Origin: an uncultured Alistipes sp.
GTDB taxonomy: Bacteria; Bacteroidota; Bacteroidia; Bacteroidales; Rikenellaceae
NCBI GenBank assembly: GCA_944321955.1
Contig: CALUNG010000013.1
Coordinates: 1-64,000, forward strand
Length of the DNA: 64,000 nt
Reading direction: 5' to 3'
Shown: positions 46,217 through 54,653 of the stretch, piece after piece
Numbering within the stretch: position 1 is the first letter of the stretch
How the letters are laid out: each line of letters opens with the position of its first letter
Made by a program: the position numbers and the translations under genes
The notes under the pieces: generated by a model
The model's database searches: none
What the model saw: the letters and a program-made list of their open reading frames with translations, nothing else
What the model was told of the DNA's origin: nothing

Positions 46217-47638
46217 CTATTCGTTTTTCCTGACGAATCCGCGCTCGGCCGCCAGACGCTCCATCATGGCGTAGGCCTCGTCGTAGTCGTTGTGTATCTC
46301 GCCGTCGAGTATGGCGTTCTTGATCCGCTCCTTGATCTCGCCTATGGCGCTGCAGGGCGGAATGCCGTAGGTACGCATGATAATGTCCCCCGTAATCGGC
46401 GGCTGGAAGTTGCGTATGCGGTCGCGCTCCTCGAGATCCTTCATCTTGCGGCGCACCAGCTCGAAATTGGCCATGTAACGCTTGACCTTGGCGTCGATGC
46501 CCGAGGTAATGTCGGCCTCGCACAGCGTCATCAGTGACTCGATGTCGTCGCCCGCCTCGAAGAGCAGACGGCGGACCGCCGAATCGGTAACCATATCCTC
46601 CGAAAGTATGATCGGCCGCAGGTGCAGGAAGACCATCTTCTGCACGAACTTCATGTGCTCGTTCATCGGCAGCTTCAGCGACCGGAAGATCGCCGGAACC
46701 ATCTTCGAACCCAGAACCTCGTGCGAATGGAACGTCCAGCCGGTCTTCGGATCGTAAGCCTTTGTCGCCGGTTTGGCTATGTCGTGCAGCACAGCAGCCC
46801 AGCGCAGCCACAGGTCGTCGCTGCGGCGGGCAACGTTGTCCAACACCTTGAGCGTATGCTTGAAGTTGTCCTTGTGGGCGTGGCCGTTGCGGCGCTCGAC
46901 ACCCTTCAGACGACTCATCTCCGGAAATATCAGTTCGAGCAAACCCGTCATGTCAAGCAGTTCGAAGCCTATCGACGGACGCGGCGACATGACTATCTTG
47001 TTCAGTTCGACGGCTATGCGCTCCTTCGACACGATGCGTATGCGTTCGCGGTTGCGGCGGATGGCCTCGAAAGTCTCGTCCTCGATGTCGAAACCGAGCT
47101 GCGAAGCGAACCTCACGCCGCGCATCATGCGCAACGGGTCGTCCGAAAAGGTAATGTCGGGATCGCACGGCGTGCGGATGATGCAATCCTCGAGGTCGTA
47201 CATGCCATCGAACGGATCGACCAGTTCGCCGTAGGTATCGGCATTGAGCGACCAGGCCATGGCGTTGATGGTAAAGTCGCGGCGGCGCTGGTCATCCTCG
47301 AGCGTTCCGTCCTCAACATGCGGCTTGCGCGAATCGGGCGAGTAGGACTCGCGGCGCGCCCCGACAAACTCCACCTCCATGCCGTCGATGTGGAGCATGG
47401 CCGTGCCGAAAGTCTTGAATATCGACACCCTGGCATGCAGCTGACGGCCCAGAGCCTCGGCCACGGCTATGCCGCTGCCGACAACCACGACATCGATGTC
47501 GGTGCAGGGACGGTGCAGGTAGTAGTCGCGCACGTAACCGCCCACCACGAAGGCCCGCACGCCCATGGCATCGACCGTCTCCGATATGCGGCGGAATACG
47601 GGCAGCGAAAGGTTCGATATGGGTTGACTTGCGGACAA
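46217..47638 (-). CDS. cca: CCA-adding tRNA nucleotidyltransferase with HD domain
   Basis: 473 residues. The class II nucleotidyltransferase head has GGYVRD (33-38), the metal-binding Asp47 and Asp49 in TDIDVVV, RRRDFTINAMA, and FSDDPLRMMRGVRFASQLGF in the neck. A C-terminal HD phosphohydrolase-type domain (LHDIAKPATKAYD, near 280) is present, as in many Bacteroidota CCA enzymes. It adds or repairs the 3' CCA of tRNA. It starts 13 bases after pdxJ. Confidence 0.93.
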   Translation of the reverse strand: MSASQPISNLSLPVFRRISETVDAMGVRAFVVGGYVRDYYLHRPCTDIDVVVVGSGIAVAEALGRQLHARVSIFKTFGTAMLHIDGMEVEFVGARRESYSPDSRKPHVEDGTLEDDQRRRDFTINAMAWSLNADTYGELVDPFDGMYDLEDCIIRTPCDPDITFSDDPLRMMRGVRFASQLGFDIEDETFEAIRRNRERIRIVSKERIAVELNKIVMSPRPSIGFELLDMTGLLELIFPEMSRLKGVERRNGHAHKDNFKHTLKVLDNVARRSDDLWLRWAAVLHDIAKPATKAYDPKTGWTFHSHEVLGSKMVPAIFRSLKLPMNEHMKFVQKMVFLHLRPIILSEDMVTDSAVRRLLFEAGDDIESLMTLCEADITSGIDAKVKRYMANFELVRRKMKDLEERDRIRNFQPPITGDIIMRTYGIPPCSAIGEIKERIKNAILDGEIHNDYDEAYAMMERLAAERGFVRKNE

Positions 47639-47651
47639 GATGGCGTCGGAT

Positions 47652-48368
47652 TCAGAGGATGAGACAGCGTTTGTAGAGTTGTACGGTATTCTCGAGACCG
47701 TAATAGAGGGCGTCGCTTATGAGGGCATGGCCTATCGACACCTCGTCGCACCACGGTATGCGTTCGATGAAGTAGTGGAGGTTGTCGAGGTTCAGATCGT
47801 GGCCGGCATTGAGGCCCAGACCGCAGTCGCGTGCCGTTTCGGCAGCCTCGACATAGCGTGCAACGGCCTTTTCGCGGTCGGCGGCGTATCCGGACGCATA
47901 GGCCTCGGTATAGAGCTCCACACGTGCCGCCCCGCAGAGTTTGGCCCCCTCGACCATGGCGGGTACGGGATCGACGAAGATGGAGGTACGTATGCCCAGC
48001 GAATTGAAGTGCGAGCAGATGTCGGTCAGGAAACCGCGGTTGGCCACCGTGTCCCAGCCGGCATTAGACGTGACGGCATCGGGCGCGTCGGGCACGAGCG
48101 TAACCTGTGCAGGACGCACCTCGCTGACCAATGCGACGAAACTGTCGATGGGATTGCCCTCGACGTTGAGTTCGGTCGAAATGGCTCCCTTCAGATCACG
48201 GACGTCCTGATAGCGTATGTGGCGCGCATCGGGACGCGGATGGACCGTTATGCCGTCGGCGCCGAAGCGTTCGATGTTGCGTGCGGCAAGCACCACATCG
48301 GGAAGATTGCCGCCGCGCGAATTGCGTATGACGGCTATCTTATTTATGTTTACGCTCAACTTTGTCAT
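47652..48368 (-). CDS. pdxJ: Pyridoxine 5'-phosphate synthase
   Basis: 238 residues, the family's usual length. It condenses 1-deoxyxylulose 5-phosphate with 3-amino-2-oxopropyl phosphate in the DXP-dependent vitamin B6 pathway. Signatures: KLSVNINKIAVIRNSRGGN, the phosphate/substrate loop GITVHPRPDARHI, LNVEGNP, TLVPDAP and the C-terminal GLGLNAGHDLN... VSIGHALISDAL. It is the first gene of the minus-strand operon and is divergent from nadK, with 55 bases between the start codons. Confidence 0.96.
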   Translation of the reverse strand: MTKLSVNINKIAVIRNSRGGNLPDVVLAARNIERFGADGITVHPRPDARHIRYQDVRDLKGAISTELNVEGNPIDSFVALVSEVRPAQVTLVPDAPDAVTSNAGWDTVANRGFLTDICSHFNSLGIRTSIFVDPVPAMVEGAKLCGAARVELYTEAYASGYAADREKAVARYVEAAETARDCGLGLNAGHDLNLDNLHYFIERIPWCDEVSIGHALISDALYYGLENTVQLYKRCLIL

Positions 48369-48378
48369 AAAATAGTTA

Positions 48379-48386
48379 TATATTTG
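48379..48386 (+). promoter_or_regulatory. -7 box of nadK
   Basis: TATATTTG, a full match to TAnnTTTG, 37 bases before the nadK ATG in the 55-base divergent gap. I cannot find an equally good box for pdxJ on the other strand. Confidence 0.6.
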
Positions 48387-48423
48387 CCGTGGTAAAGTTA
48401 TATATTTTTTCGCAACTCCGAAG

Positions 48424-49302
48424 ATGAAAATAATTCTTTTTTCCCGTCCACAGACCTGCCGTTCGGGCGAAGAGCTGAAGCGTCTTTTCGATGCCGTTGA
48501 GCATCACGGGTTCGACTACGCCATAAACGCCGAATTCGCCGAAGCCGCCTCGCGCATTGCCGGCATCGAGATTCCGGCCGGCCGTATTTACGGCGACGAA
48601 ATAGGCGCACAACCCGAAGGTACGGTCATGCTCTGCTATGGCGGCGACGGCACGCTGCTCGAAGGCGTGCACCGTCTCGACGGTCGGGAGTTGCCGGTAA
48701 TAGGCGTCAACTCGGGCCATCTCGGCTTCCTTGCGACGGCCCCGAAAGAGAATATCGAAGCCATACTCGACGACATAGAGTCGGGCAACCTCAAGTTCGA
48801 ACGCCGCTCGATGCTCGAGGTGTCGGGCGTTCCGGGTCTCGGCGAAAAGAGGCTCTACGCCCTCAACGAAAGCGCAGTGCAGCGTCTCGGCGCCACGATG
48901 ATAACCATACATGCCCATGTCGACGGTCAGATGACAGCCACCTACAACGGCAACGGCGTGATAATATCGACACCGACAGGATCGACCGCCTACTCGCTCA
49001 GCGCCGGAGGTCCGATCATAACACCCGCATGCAACTGTCTTGCCATCTCGCCGCTCTCGGCGCACAACCTGGCCATACGTCCGCTCGTGATACCCGATTC
49101 AAGCGAAATAAGGCTCGACATCGACACCCGCGAAATTCCCGCAACAGTCTCGGCCGACAACCGCACCTACGAGATCTCGGGCAACGTTTCGCTAACCGTT
49201 CGGCGCGCGCAACGCTCTATTTTTTTGGCGGTACCGCACAATATCTCATTCTACGACACGTTACGGAATAAGATGATGTGGGGTGTGGACATACGCATGT
49301 GA
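48424..49302 (+). CDS. nadK: NAD kinase
   Basis: 292 residues. It phosphorylates NAD to NADP. The GGDGT motif (73-77, CYGGDGTLLEG), the NE motif (Asn148-Glu149, ALNES) and the glycine-rich ISTPTGSTAYSLSAGGPI are all present. It fits the bacterial polyphosphate/ATP NAD kinase family. 59 bases separate it from uppS, which has its own -7 box. Confidence 0.95.
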   Translation: MKIILFSRPQTCRSGEELKRLFDAVEHHGFDYAINAEFAEAASRIAGIEIPAGRIYGDEIGAQPEGTVMLCYGGDGTLLEGVHRLDGRELPVIGVNSGHLGFLATAPKENIEAILDDIESGNLKFERRSMLEVSGVPGLGEKRLYALNESAVQRLGATMITIHAHVDGQMTATYNGNGVIISTPTGSTAYSLSAGGPIITPACNCLAISPLSAHNLAIRPLVIPDSSEIRLDIDTREIPATVSADNRTYEISGNVSLTVRRAQRSIFLAVPHNISFYDTLRNKMMWGVDIRM

Positions 49303-49345
49303 TCACATTTTGAAGACCGGCTGATTCCATTCACAAAAAAATATC

Positions 49346-49353
49346 TATCTTTG
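49346..49353 (+). promoter_or_regulatory. -7 box of uppS, very close to the start codon
   Basis: TATCTTTG is a full TAnnTTTG match ending 8 bases before the uppS ATG. Transcription from it would give a leader of at most a few bases. Confidence 0.55.
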
Positions 49354-49361
49354 TGTCTTAT

Positions 49362-50072
49362 ATGAGCGAGAAGAGATCTGTCCCCAAACACGTTGCCATC
49401 ATCATGGACGGCAACGGACGCTGGGCCAAACTGCGCGGGAAGGAGCGCTACGAAGGCCACATACAGGGAGTCGAATCCGTGCGGAGAGTGGTTCGCGCCG
49501 CCGTCCGCAACGGAGTGGAGTATCTTACGCTCTATGCCTTCTCGACCGAGAACTGGGGACGCCCCGCCGCCGAAGTCGAGGCGCTCATGACACTCTTCTG
49601 CAAGAGCGTCATCAACGAGACGCCGTCGCTCATCGAGCAAGGCGTCAGGGTCGAGATCATAGGCCACCGTTCGCACTTCTCGGACGAGGTACGCTCACGT
49701 CTGTCCGAGATCGAAAGCCGCACGGCCGCAGGCGAACGTCTGACGCTGGTGCTGGCCATCGACTACTCTTCGCGCGACGAGATTACCGACGCCGTGCGCA
49801 GCATAGCCCGCAACGTGGCCGAAGGTCGGCTGAAGGCCGACGACATAACGGAACAGACGATCGGGGAGTCGCTCTATACGGCCCGCTATCCCGATCCCGA
49901 TTTCATAATACGCACGAGCGGCGAATGCCGTTTGAGCAATTTTCTGTTGTGGCAGGCATCGTATGCCGAGCTGTATTTTCCGCAGACGCTATGGCCCGAC
50001 TTCACCGAAGAGGATTTCGACAAGGCCCTGGAGGTCTATGCCTCGCGCGAAAGACGCTACGGACTGATATAA
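49362..50072 (+). CDS. uppS: Undecaprenyl (di-trans,poly-cis isoprenyl) diphosphate synthase
   Basis: 236 residues from ATG at 49362; a GTG at 49353 is in frame but overlaps the -7 box. It extends farnesyl diphosphate with isopentenyl diphosphate to the C55 lipid carrier for peptidoglycan and O-antigen. Signatures: HVAIIMDGNGRWAK with the essential Asp16, YLTLYAFSTENWGRP, and RTSGECRLSNFLLWQ.SYAELYF. It starts the envelope cluster followed by bamA 22 bases downstream. Confidence 0.96.
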   Translation: MSEKRSVPKHVAIIMDGNGRWAKLRGKERYEGHIQGVESVRRVVRAAVRNGVEYLTLYAFSTENWGRPAAEVEALMTLFCKSVINETPSLIEQGVRVEIIGHRSHFSDEVRSRLSEIESRTAAGERLTLVLAIDYSSRDEITDAVRSIARNVAEGRLKADDITEQTIGESLYTARYPDPDFIIRTSGECRLSNFLLWQASYAELYFPQTLWPDFTEEDFDKALEVYASRERRYGLI

Positions 50073-50094
50073 AAAGAAATATATATATTTTTTG

Positions 50095-52728
50095 ATGAAC
50101 CGCTTTTTCAGAATAGCCCTTGCAACGGTTGCCGCCTCCATGCTGACGATGGAATTGTCGGCGCAGGAGGTATCTCCCGCACCGGAGAACGTACCGGACG
50201 GTCAGGCACCGCAGAAGGCAGCACCGGCATCAGCATTGCCGGAAAGGAATAACCCGGACGACAAAGATACGGACGACAAAGGCAAAGTCGACGCCGGGAG
50301 CGATTTTCCGGAAGACGCCCCGATGTACAACGACGTGGACCGTCAACTCTACCGCATACGCAACGTCAACATACACGGCGCCAAATACCTCGACCGCCGC
50401 AGTCTATACACGCAATCGGGACTTATTCCGGGCGATTCGGCATATCTGTCGGGCTCGTTCATCCAGAACTCGATAAACCGTCTGTGGTCGACGCGCTACT
50501 TCTCGGACGTCAAGGTCGGTGCCACCATCGACGGCGACAGCGTCGACCTCGAGATATTCCTCAAGGAGCGTCCGCGCGTCTCGAACTGGGACTTCGAAGG
50601 TCTCGGCAACGGCAAGAAGAAGGATCTGCTCGAACAGCTCAAGCTCAAGAAGGGCGGCGAGCTGTCGGACTATATCATCGACAAGAACAAGAAACTCATC
50701 AAGGCGCACTTCGCCGAGAAGGGTTTCCTCGACACCGAGGTCGGCGTACGCATCGACAACGACTCGGTCATCAAGAATGCCGTGAGGGTAACCTTCATCG
50801 TCAACAAGAAGAACCGCGTGAAGATCGGCGCCATAAACTTCAACGGCAACGAGCAGTTCACCGACAAGCGCCTGCGCCGTACGTTCAAGAAGACCCACCA
50901 GAAGAGCATCTTCTTCTGGCAGAACACCAAGCTCAAGGACAAGGACTATGCCGAAGACAAGGAGCTGCTCATAGACTTCTACAACTCGAAGGGCTACCGC
51001 AACGCCACCATCGTTTCGGACTCGATCTACCGCATGGACGACAAGCATCTGGGCATCGACATAGCGCTCTCCGAAGGCAACAAATACTACATACGCAACG
51101 TCTCGTGGGTCGGCAACTCGGTATTCCCCACCGAACAGCTGCAGCAGATGTTCAGCGTAAAGAAGGGCGACGTCTACGACAAGAAGTCGATGCACAAGCG
51201 TCTCGGCGTGGGCAAGGAGCAGAATCCCGAGGAGATGTCCGTTTCGTCGCTCTACCAGAACGACGGTTACCTGATGTCGCAGATCGAACCGGCCGAGATC
51301 ATCGTCGGTGTCGACTCCATCGACCTCGAGATCAAGATATTCGAAGGCAAGCAGTTCACCATCAACAACGTCAACATATCGGGCAACATGCGCGTGGACG
51401 ACGAGGTGATACGACGCGAGCTCTACACCCGTCCGGGCGAGCTCTACAACCGCGCACTGCTCATGCAGACCATCCGTACGCTGATGTCCATGGGCCACTT
51501 CAACGCCGAGAACGTCATCCCCGACATCAAGCCCGTATCAAACGAGCTGGTCGACATATCGTGGCCTCTCGAGGAGCAGGCTTCCGACCAGTTCAACATA
51601 GCCGGCGGTTGGGGTTCGGGTACGTTCGTGGGTTCTGTCGGTATCACGCTCAACAACCTCTCGATACGCAACTTCTTCAAGAAGGGCGCATGGCGCCCCT
51701 ACCCGATGGGCCAGAACCAGCAGTTATCGATATCCGGACAGACCAACGGTACGTACTACAAGGCTCTGGCACTAAGCTTTACCGATCCGTGGCTCGGCGG
51801 ACACAAGCCCAACTCGTTCACCTTCTCGGCACACATATCCGAGTCGAACGACGCCTACTACCCATGGCAGACACCGACGCAATACTTCCGTTCGATGGGA
51901 GTGGGCGCAGGCCTGGGCAAGCGACTTACATGGCCCGACCCATACTTTACATTCTACGCGGAACTCATGTACCAGCGGTACAGTCTTAAGGGCTGGACAT
52001 CGTTCATCATGAGCAACGGCGCAGCCAACACATTCGCCCTCAAGCTCGTGTTCGGTCGAAATTCGGTGGACCAGCCGATCTATCCGCGCCGCGGTTCGGA
52101 CTTTTCGGTATCGGTACAGCTCACACCGCCCTACTCGTTGTGGGACGGTCACGACTACAGCGATCCCAACCTGCATGAGAATACCCGTTACAAGTGGATC
52201 GAGTACCACAAGTGGCAGTTCAAGGCCCAGTGGTTCTACCCGCTCACGACCAACAACAACCTCGTGCTGATGGCCCGCGCCGAAATGGGATTCCTCGGAC
52301 ACTACAACAAGAACAAGGTATCGCCGTTCGAACGGTTCAACGTCGGCGGCGACGGAATGTCGAACTACAACATCTACGGTGTCGACATCATCGGTCTGCG
52401 CGGTTACGAGGACGGTGCTCTCGACCCCGTTGGCGAGTCTTATTCGATCGCATACAATAAATACACCCTCGAATTACGTTATCCCGTTATACTGAAGCCT
52501 TCGTCGCAGATCTATGTGCTCGGATTCCTCGAGGGCGGTAACGGTTTCTCGTCGTGGAAGACCTTCTCGCCCTTCAAGATCAAGCGCTCGGCCGGTGTCG
52601 GCGTCAGACTCTACCTGCCCATCGTCGGAATGCTCGGCATGGACTGGGGCTGGGGATTCGATCCCCCGGCTGGCTCGACCAAACGCAGCGGAAGCCAGTT
52701 CCACTTCGTCATCGGTCAGCAGTTCTGA
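50095..52728 (+). CDS. bamA: Outer-membrane protein assembly factor BamA
   Basis: 877 residues from ATG at 50095. Signal peptide to about 25 (MELSAQ), then a Pro/Asp-rich linker (about 26-80) not seen in enterobacterial BamA, POTRA repeats (about 85-470; first YRIRNVNIHGAKYLDRRSLYTQSGL, last FTINNVNISGNMRVDDEVIRRELYTRPGELYN) and a 16-strand-type barrel. The barrel holds the loop motif VGESYSIAYNKYTLELRYPV, with a conserved GLRGYEDGALDP just before it, and ends in Phe (FVIGQQF), the outer-membrane signature. It inserts barrel proteins into the outer membrane. Followed by two skp paralogues. Confidence 0.95.
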   Translation: MNRFFRIALATVAASMLTMELSAQEVSPAPENVPDGQAPQKAAPASALPERNNPDDKDTDDKGKVDAGSDFPEDAPMYNDVDRQLYRIRNVNIHGAKYLDRRSLYTQSGLIPGDSAYLSGSFIQNSINRLWSTRYFSDVKVGATIDGDSVDLEIFLKERPRVSNWDFEGLGNGKKKDLLEQLKLKKGGELSDYIIDKNKKLIKAHFAEKGFLDTEVGVRIDNDSVIKNAVRVTFIVNKKNRVKIGAINFNGNEQFTDKRLRRTFKKTHQKSIFFWQNTKLKDKDYAEDKELLIDFYNSKGYRNATIVSDSIYRMDDKHLGIDIALSEGNKYYIRNVSWVGNSVFPTEQLQQMFSVKKGDVYDKKSMHKRLGVGKEQNPEEMSVSSLYQNDGYLMSQIEPAEIIVGVDSIDLEIKIFEGKQFTINNVNISGNMRVDDEVIRRELYTRPGELYNRALLMQTIRTLMSMGHFNAENVIPDIKPVSNELVDISWPLEEQASDQFNIAGGWGSGTFVGSVGITLNNLSIRNFFKKGAWRPYPMGQNQQLSISGQTNGTYYKALALSFTDPWLGGHKPNSFTFSAHISESNDAYYPWQTPTQYFRSMGVGAGLGKRLTWPDPYFTFYAELMYQRYSLKGWTSFIMSNGAANTFALKLVFGRNSVDQPIYPRRGSDFSVSVQLTPPYSLWDGHDYSDPNLHENTRYKWIEYHKWQFKAQWFYPLTTNNNLVLMARAEMGFLGHYNKNKVSPFERFNVGGDGMSNYNIYGVDIIGLRGYEDGALDPVGESYSIAYNKYTLELRYPVILKPSSQIYVLGFLEGGNGFSSWKTFSPFKIKRSAGVGVRLYLPIVGMLGMDWGWGFDPPAGSTKRSGSQFHFVIGQQF

Positions 52729-52760
52729 CGGCGTTGGCAACATATTTGAAATAAATTGCG

Positions 52761-52768
52761 TATATTTG
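52761..52768 (+). promoter_or_regulatory. -7 box upstream of the first skp gene
   Basis: TATATTTG, a full TAnnTTTG match, 26 bases before the ATG at 52795, allows the skp pair to be expressed separately from bamA. Confidence 0.6.
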
Positions 52769-52783
52769 TATAACACTTGAAAT

Positions 52784-52788
52784 CGGAG
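52784..52788 (+). promoter_or_regulatory. Shine-Dalgarno site of the first skp gene
   Basis: GGAGG, 6 bases before the ATG at 52795. Strong SD sites are uncommon in this window, and this one decides the start against an in-frame TTG at 52777. Confidence 0.7.
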
Positions 52789-52794
52789 GTGATT

Positions 52795-53310
52795 ATGAAA
52801 CGTTTGATTTTAACCGTAATGCTGGCCGCAGCCACCGTCGCAGCGGCATGTGCGCAGAACTATGTGGTCGTCAACAGCGAAAAGATATTCAAATCCATAA
52901 AGAAGTACAACGACGCCATAGCCCAGCTCGACACCCTCGCCGCTAACTACCAGAAGCAGGTGGATGCCAGGTTCCGTGAAGTGGAGACGCTCTACAACAA
53001 CTATATGGCCCAGAAGTCGTCGCTGAGCAAAACGGTACAGCAGACCATCGAGCAGACCATCCTCAACAAGGAACAGGAGGCTACAAACTATCAGGAGTCA
53101 CTTTTCGGCAGCGAGGGAGAGCTGATGAAGAAGCGTATCGAGATGATACAGCCTATCCAGAAACAGGTCTTCGGTGCCATCGAGGAGTATGCCAAGGCCA
53201 ACGGATACAAACTCGTGCTCGACGTTGCGGCCAATGTCAACGTGCTCTACTATTCGCCCGAAGCAGACCATACACAGGCGATAATAGATGCCTTGAAGGA
53301 GGAAGAATAA
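52795..53310 (+). CDS. OmpH/Skp-family periplasmic chaperone, first copy
   Basis: 171 residues. Signal peptide MKRLILTVMLAAATVAAACAQ. The start of the mature part (NYVVVNSEKIFKSIKKYNDAI) is the Skp core strand, followed by long coiled-coil helices (about 40-135) and a second strand (AKANGYKLVLDVAANVNVLYYSPEAD). Skp holds unfolded outer-membrane proteins in the periplasm and delivers them to BamA. The gene follows bamA directly, as in many Gram-negative genomes. It diverges a good deal from the second copy. Confidence 0.9.
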   Translation: MKRLILTVMLAAATVAAACAQNYVVVNSEKIFKSIKKYNDAIAQLDTLAANYQKQVDARFREVETLYNNYMAQKSSLSKTVQQTIEQTILNKEQEATNYQESLFGSEGELMKKRIEMIQPIQKQVFGAIEEYAKANGYKLVLDVAANVNVLYYSPEADHTQAIIDALKEEE

Positions 53311-53346
53311 CAAACAAAATATCCAATCAAACACACACGTAACAAC

Positions 53347-53907
53347 ATGAAAAAAATCATCAAACTAACCCTTGCGGTTGCATGCGTGATGTTCTCGACA
53401 TCACTTTTCGCCCAGAAATTCGCACGCATAAACCTGCAGGAGATCGTCATGGCCATGCCCGAGTTCGAGAAGATGCAAACAGATGTGGAGGCATACAGCA
53501 AGGAACTCGGCGAACAGCTCGAAGCCATACAGGTAGAGTTCAACAACAAGGCCACCGAGTATCAGAAGAACCGTGAAACGCTCAGCGATGCAGTACGCAG
53601 CCTCAAGGAGCAGGAGCTTCAGAGTCTGCAGCAGAGATATGCGGACTTCCAGCAGGTAGCTCAGCGCGATCTCGAGAACAAGCAGGCCGAACTCTTCCAG
53701 CCCATTCACCAGAAGGCAATGGATGCCGTCAAGAAGGTGGCATCGGCTGCAGGCTACACCGCCGTATTCGACACCACGGCGCAGTCGCTCGCTTACTACA
53801 ACGAGTCGACCGTCGTAGATATCGCTCCCGCGGTACGTGCCGAGCTCAAGATTCCCGAGAAGCCGGCTACGGAGACGGCTGCTCCCGCTGCAAACGCTAC
53901 AAAATAA
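53347..53907 (+). CDS. OmpH/Skp-family periplasmic chaperone, second copy
   Basis: 186 residues. Signal peptide to about 22 (STSLFAQ). Mature start KFARINLQEIVMAMPEFEKMQTDV, coiled-coil helices (about 45-130), then VASAAGYTAVFDTTAQSLAYYNES, which closes the small beta core. An Ala/Pro/Thr-rich tail (EKPATETAAPAANATK) is extra compared with the first copy. 36 bases after the first copy and followed by a strong terminator, so bamA-skp-skp ends here. Confidence 0.9.
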   Translation: MKKIIKLTLAVACVMFSTSLFAQKFARINLQEIVMAMPEFEKMQTDVEAYSKELGEQLEAIQVEFNNKATEYQKNRETLSDAVRSLKEQELQSLQQRYADFQQVAQRDLENKQAELFQPIHQKAMDAVKKVASAAGYTAVFDTTAQSLAYYNESTVVDIAPAVRAELKIPEKPATETAAPAANATK

Positions 53908-53956
53908 TGCGTAAGGCTCAAGCCGTTCGAAAATAACGGCACAATACATGAAAAAT

Positions 53957-53981
53957 CCCCGTTCACATCAGGTGAACGGGG
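53957..53981. terminator. Bidirectional terminator between skp and the HAD phosphatase gene
   Basis: ccccgttcac (53957-53966) pairs with gtgaacgggg (53972-53981), loop of 5, with GTTTTCATTTT after it on the plus strand and ATTTTTC on the minus strand. Confidence 0.85.
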
Positions 53982-54010
53982 GTTTTCATTTTACGGAGGC
54001 TACCGACGTA

Positions 54011-54652
54011 TCAGATGCAGATATCGGCCAACTCGCGGAACGACGATATGAGGTAGTCGGCTCCGGCCGCATGCAGCCGTTCGGCCGAATGGTTGCCATA
54101 GGTCACTCCACACGTAAGGCATCCGGCCGAACGCCCCATGGCGATATCGTACTCCGTATCGCCTATCACCATTGCGCCCTCAACCGTACGACCGATGTTG
54201 CGCAGCGCAAGCATGACCATGTCCGGAGCGGGTTTTGAATGTGCAACGTCATGACCCGTCACGACAGTCGAGAAGAGGTCGGCGATACCTGTCTGCCGCA
54301 GCTGCGGATCAAGCGCATCATGCCCCTTGCTCGAGGCCACGCACAAAAGCATGCCCTGCTCCCGCAACCGGACGAGTGTCTCCGCAACGCCCGGAAAGAG
54401 ACGCAGGGTCAATGGGGCTATATCGTCGTAAAGTTCGCGATAGACGGCCGACAGATGCTTCGCCGCACGGGGATCGTCGTTGCCAGTAAATATGACGAAC
54501 ATCTGCTCGAGCGGCAGTCCGATAAGAGGCGTTATCGCCGCCTCGTCGAGGGCCTGATGGCCCGTACGCGCCAATGTCGCATTCACGCACTGGCATATAC
54601 CCTGCTGCGTATCGGCCAGCGTACCGTCGAAATCGAAAATCAATGTCTTCAT
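54011..54652 (-). CDS. HAD-family phosphatase, phosphoglycolate-phosphatase-like
   Basis: 213 residues from ATG at 54652, one base after the tamL stop. HAD motifs: FDFDGTLADT (nucleophile Asp and acid/base Asp), ASSKG (Ser), Lys in SKPAPDM and GDTEYDIAMGRSAG. The helical cap is of the C1 type, as in Gph/PGPase and pyrophosphatase PpaX relatives. It would remove phosphate from a small cytoplasmic metabolite; 2-phosphoglycolate is the default guess. Third gene of dapF-tamL-HAD. Confidence 0.88.
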   Translation of the reverse strand: MKTLIFDFDGTLADTQQGICQCVNATLARTGHQALDEAAITPLIGLPLEQMFVIFTGNDDPRAAKHLSAVYRELYDDIAPLTLRLFPGVAETLVRLREQGMLLCVASSKGHDALDPQLRQTGIADLFSTVVTGHDVAHSKPAPDMVMLALRNIGRTVEGAMVIGDTEYDIAMGRSAGCLTCGVTYGNHSAERLHAAGADYLISSFRELADICI

Positions 54653-54653
54653 G

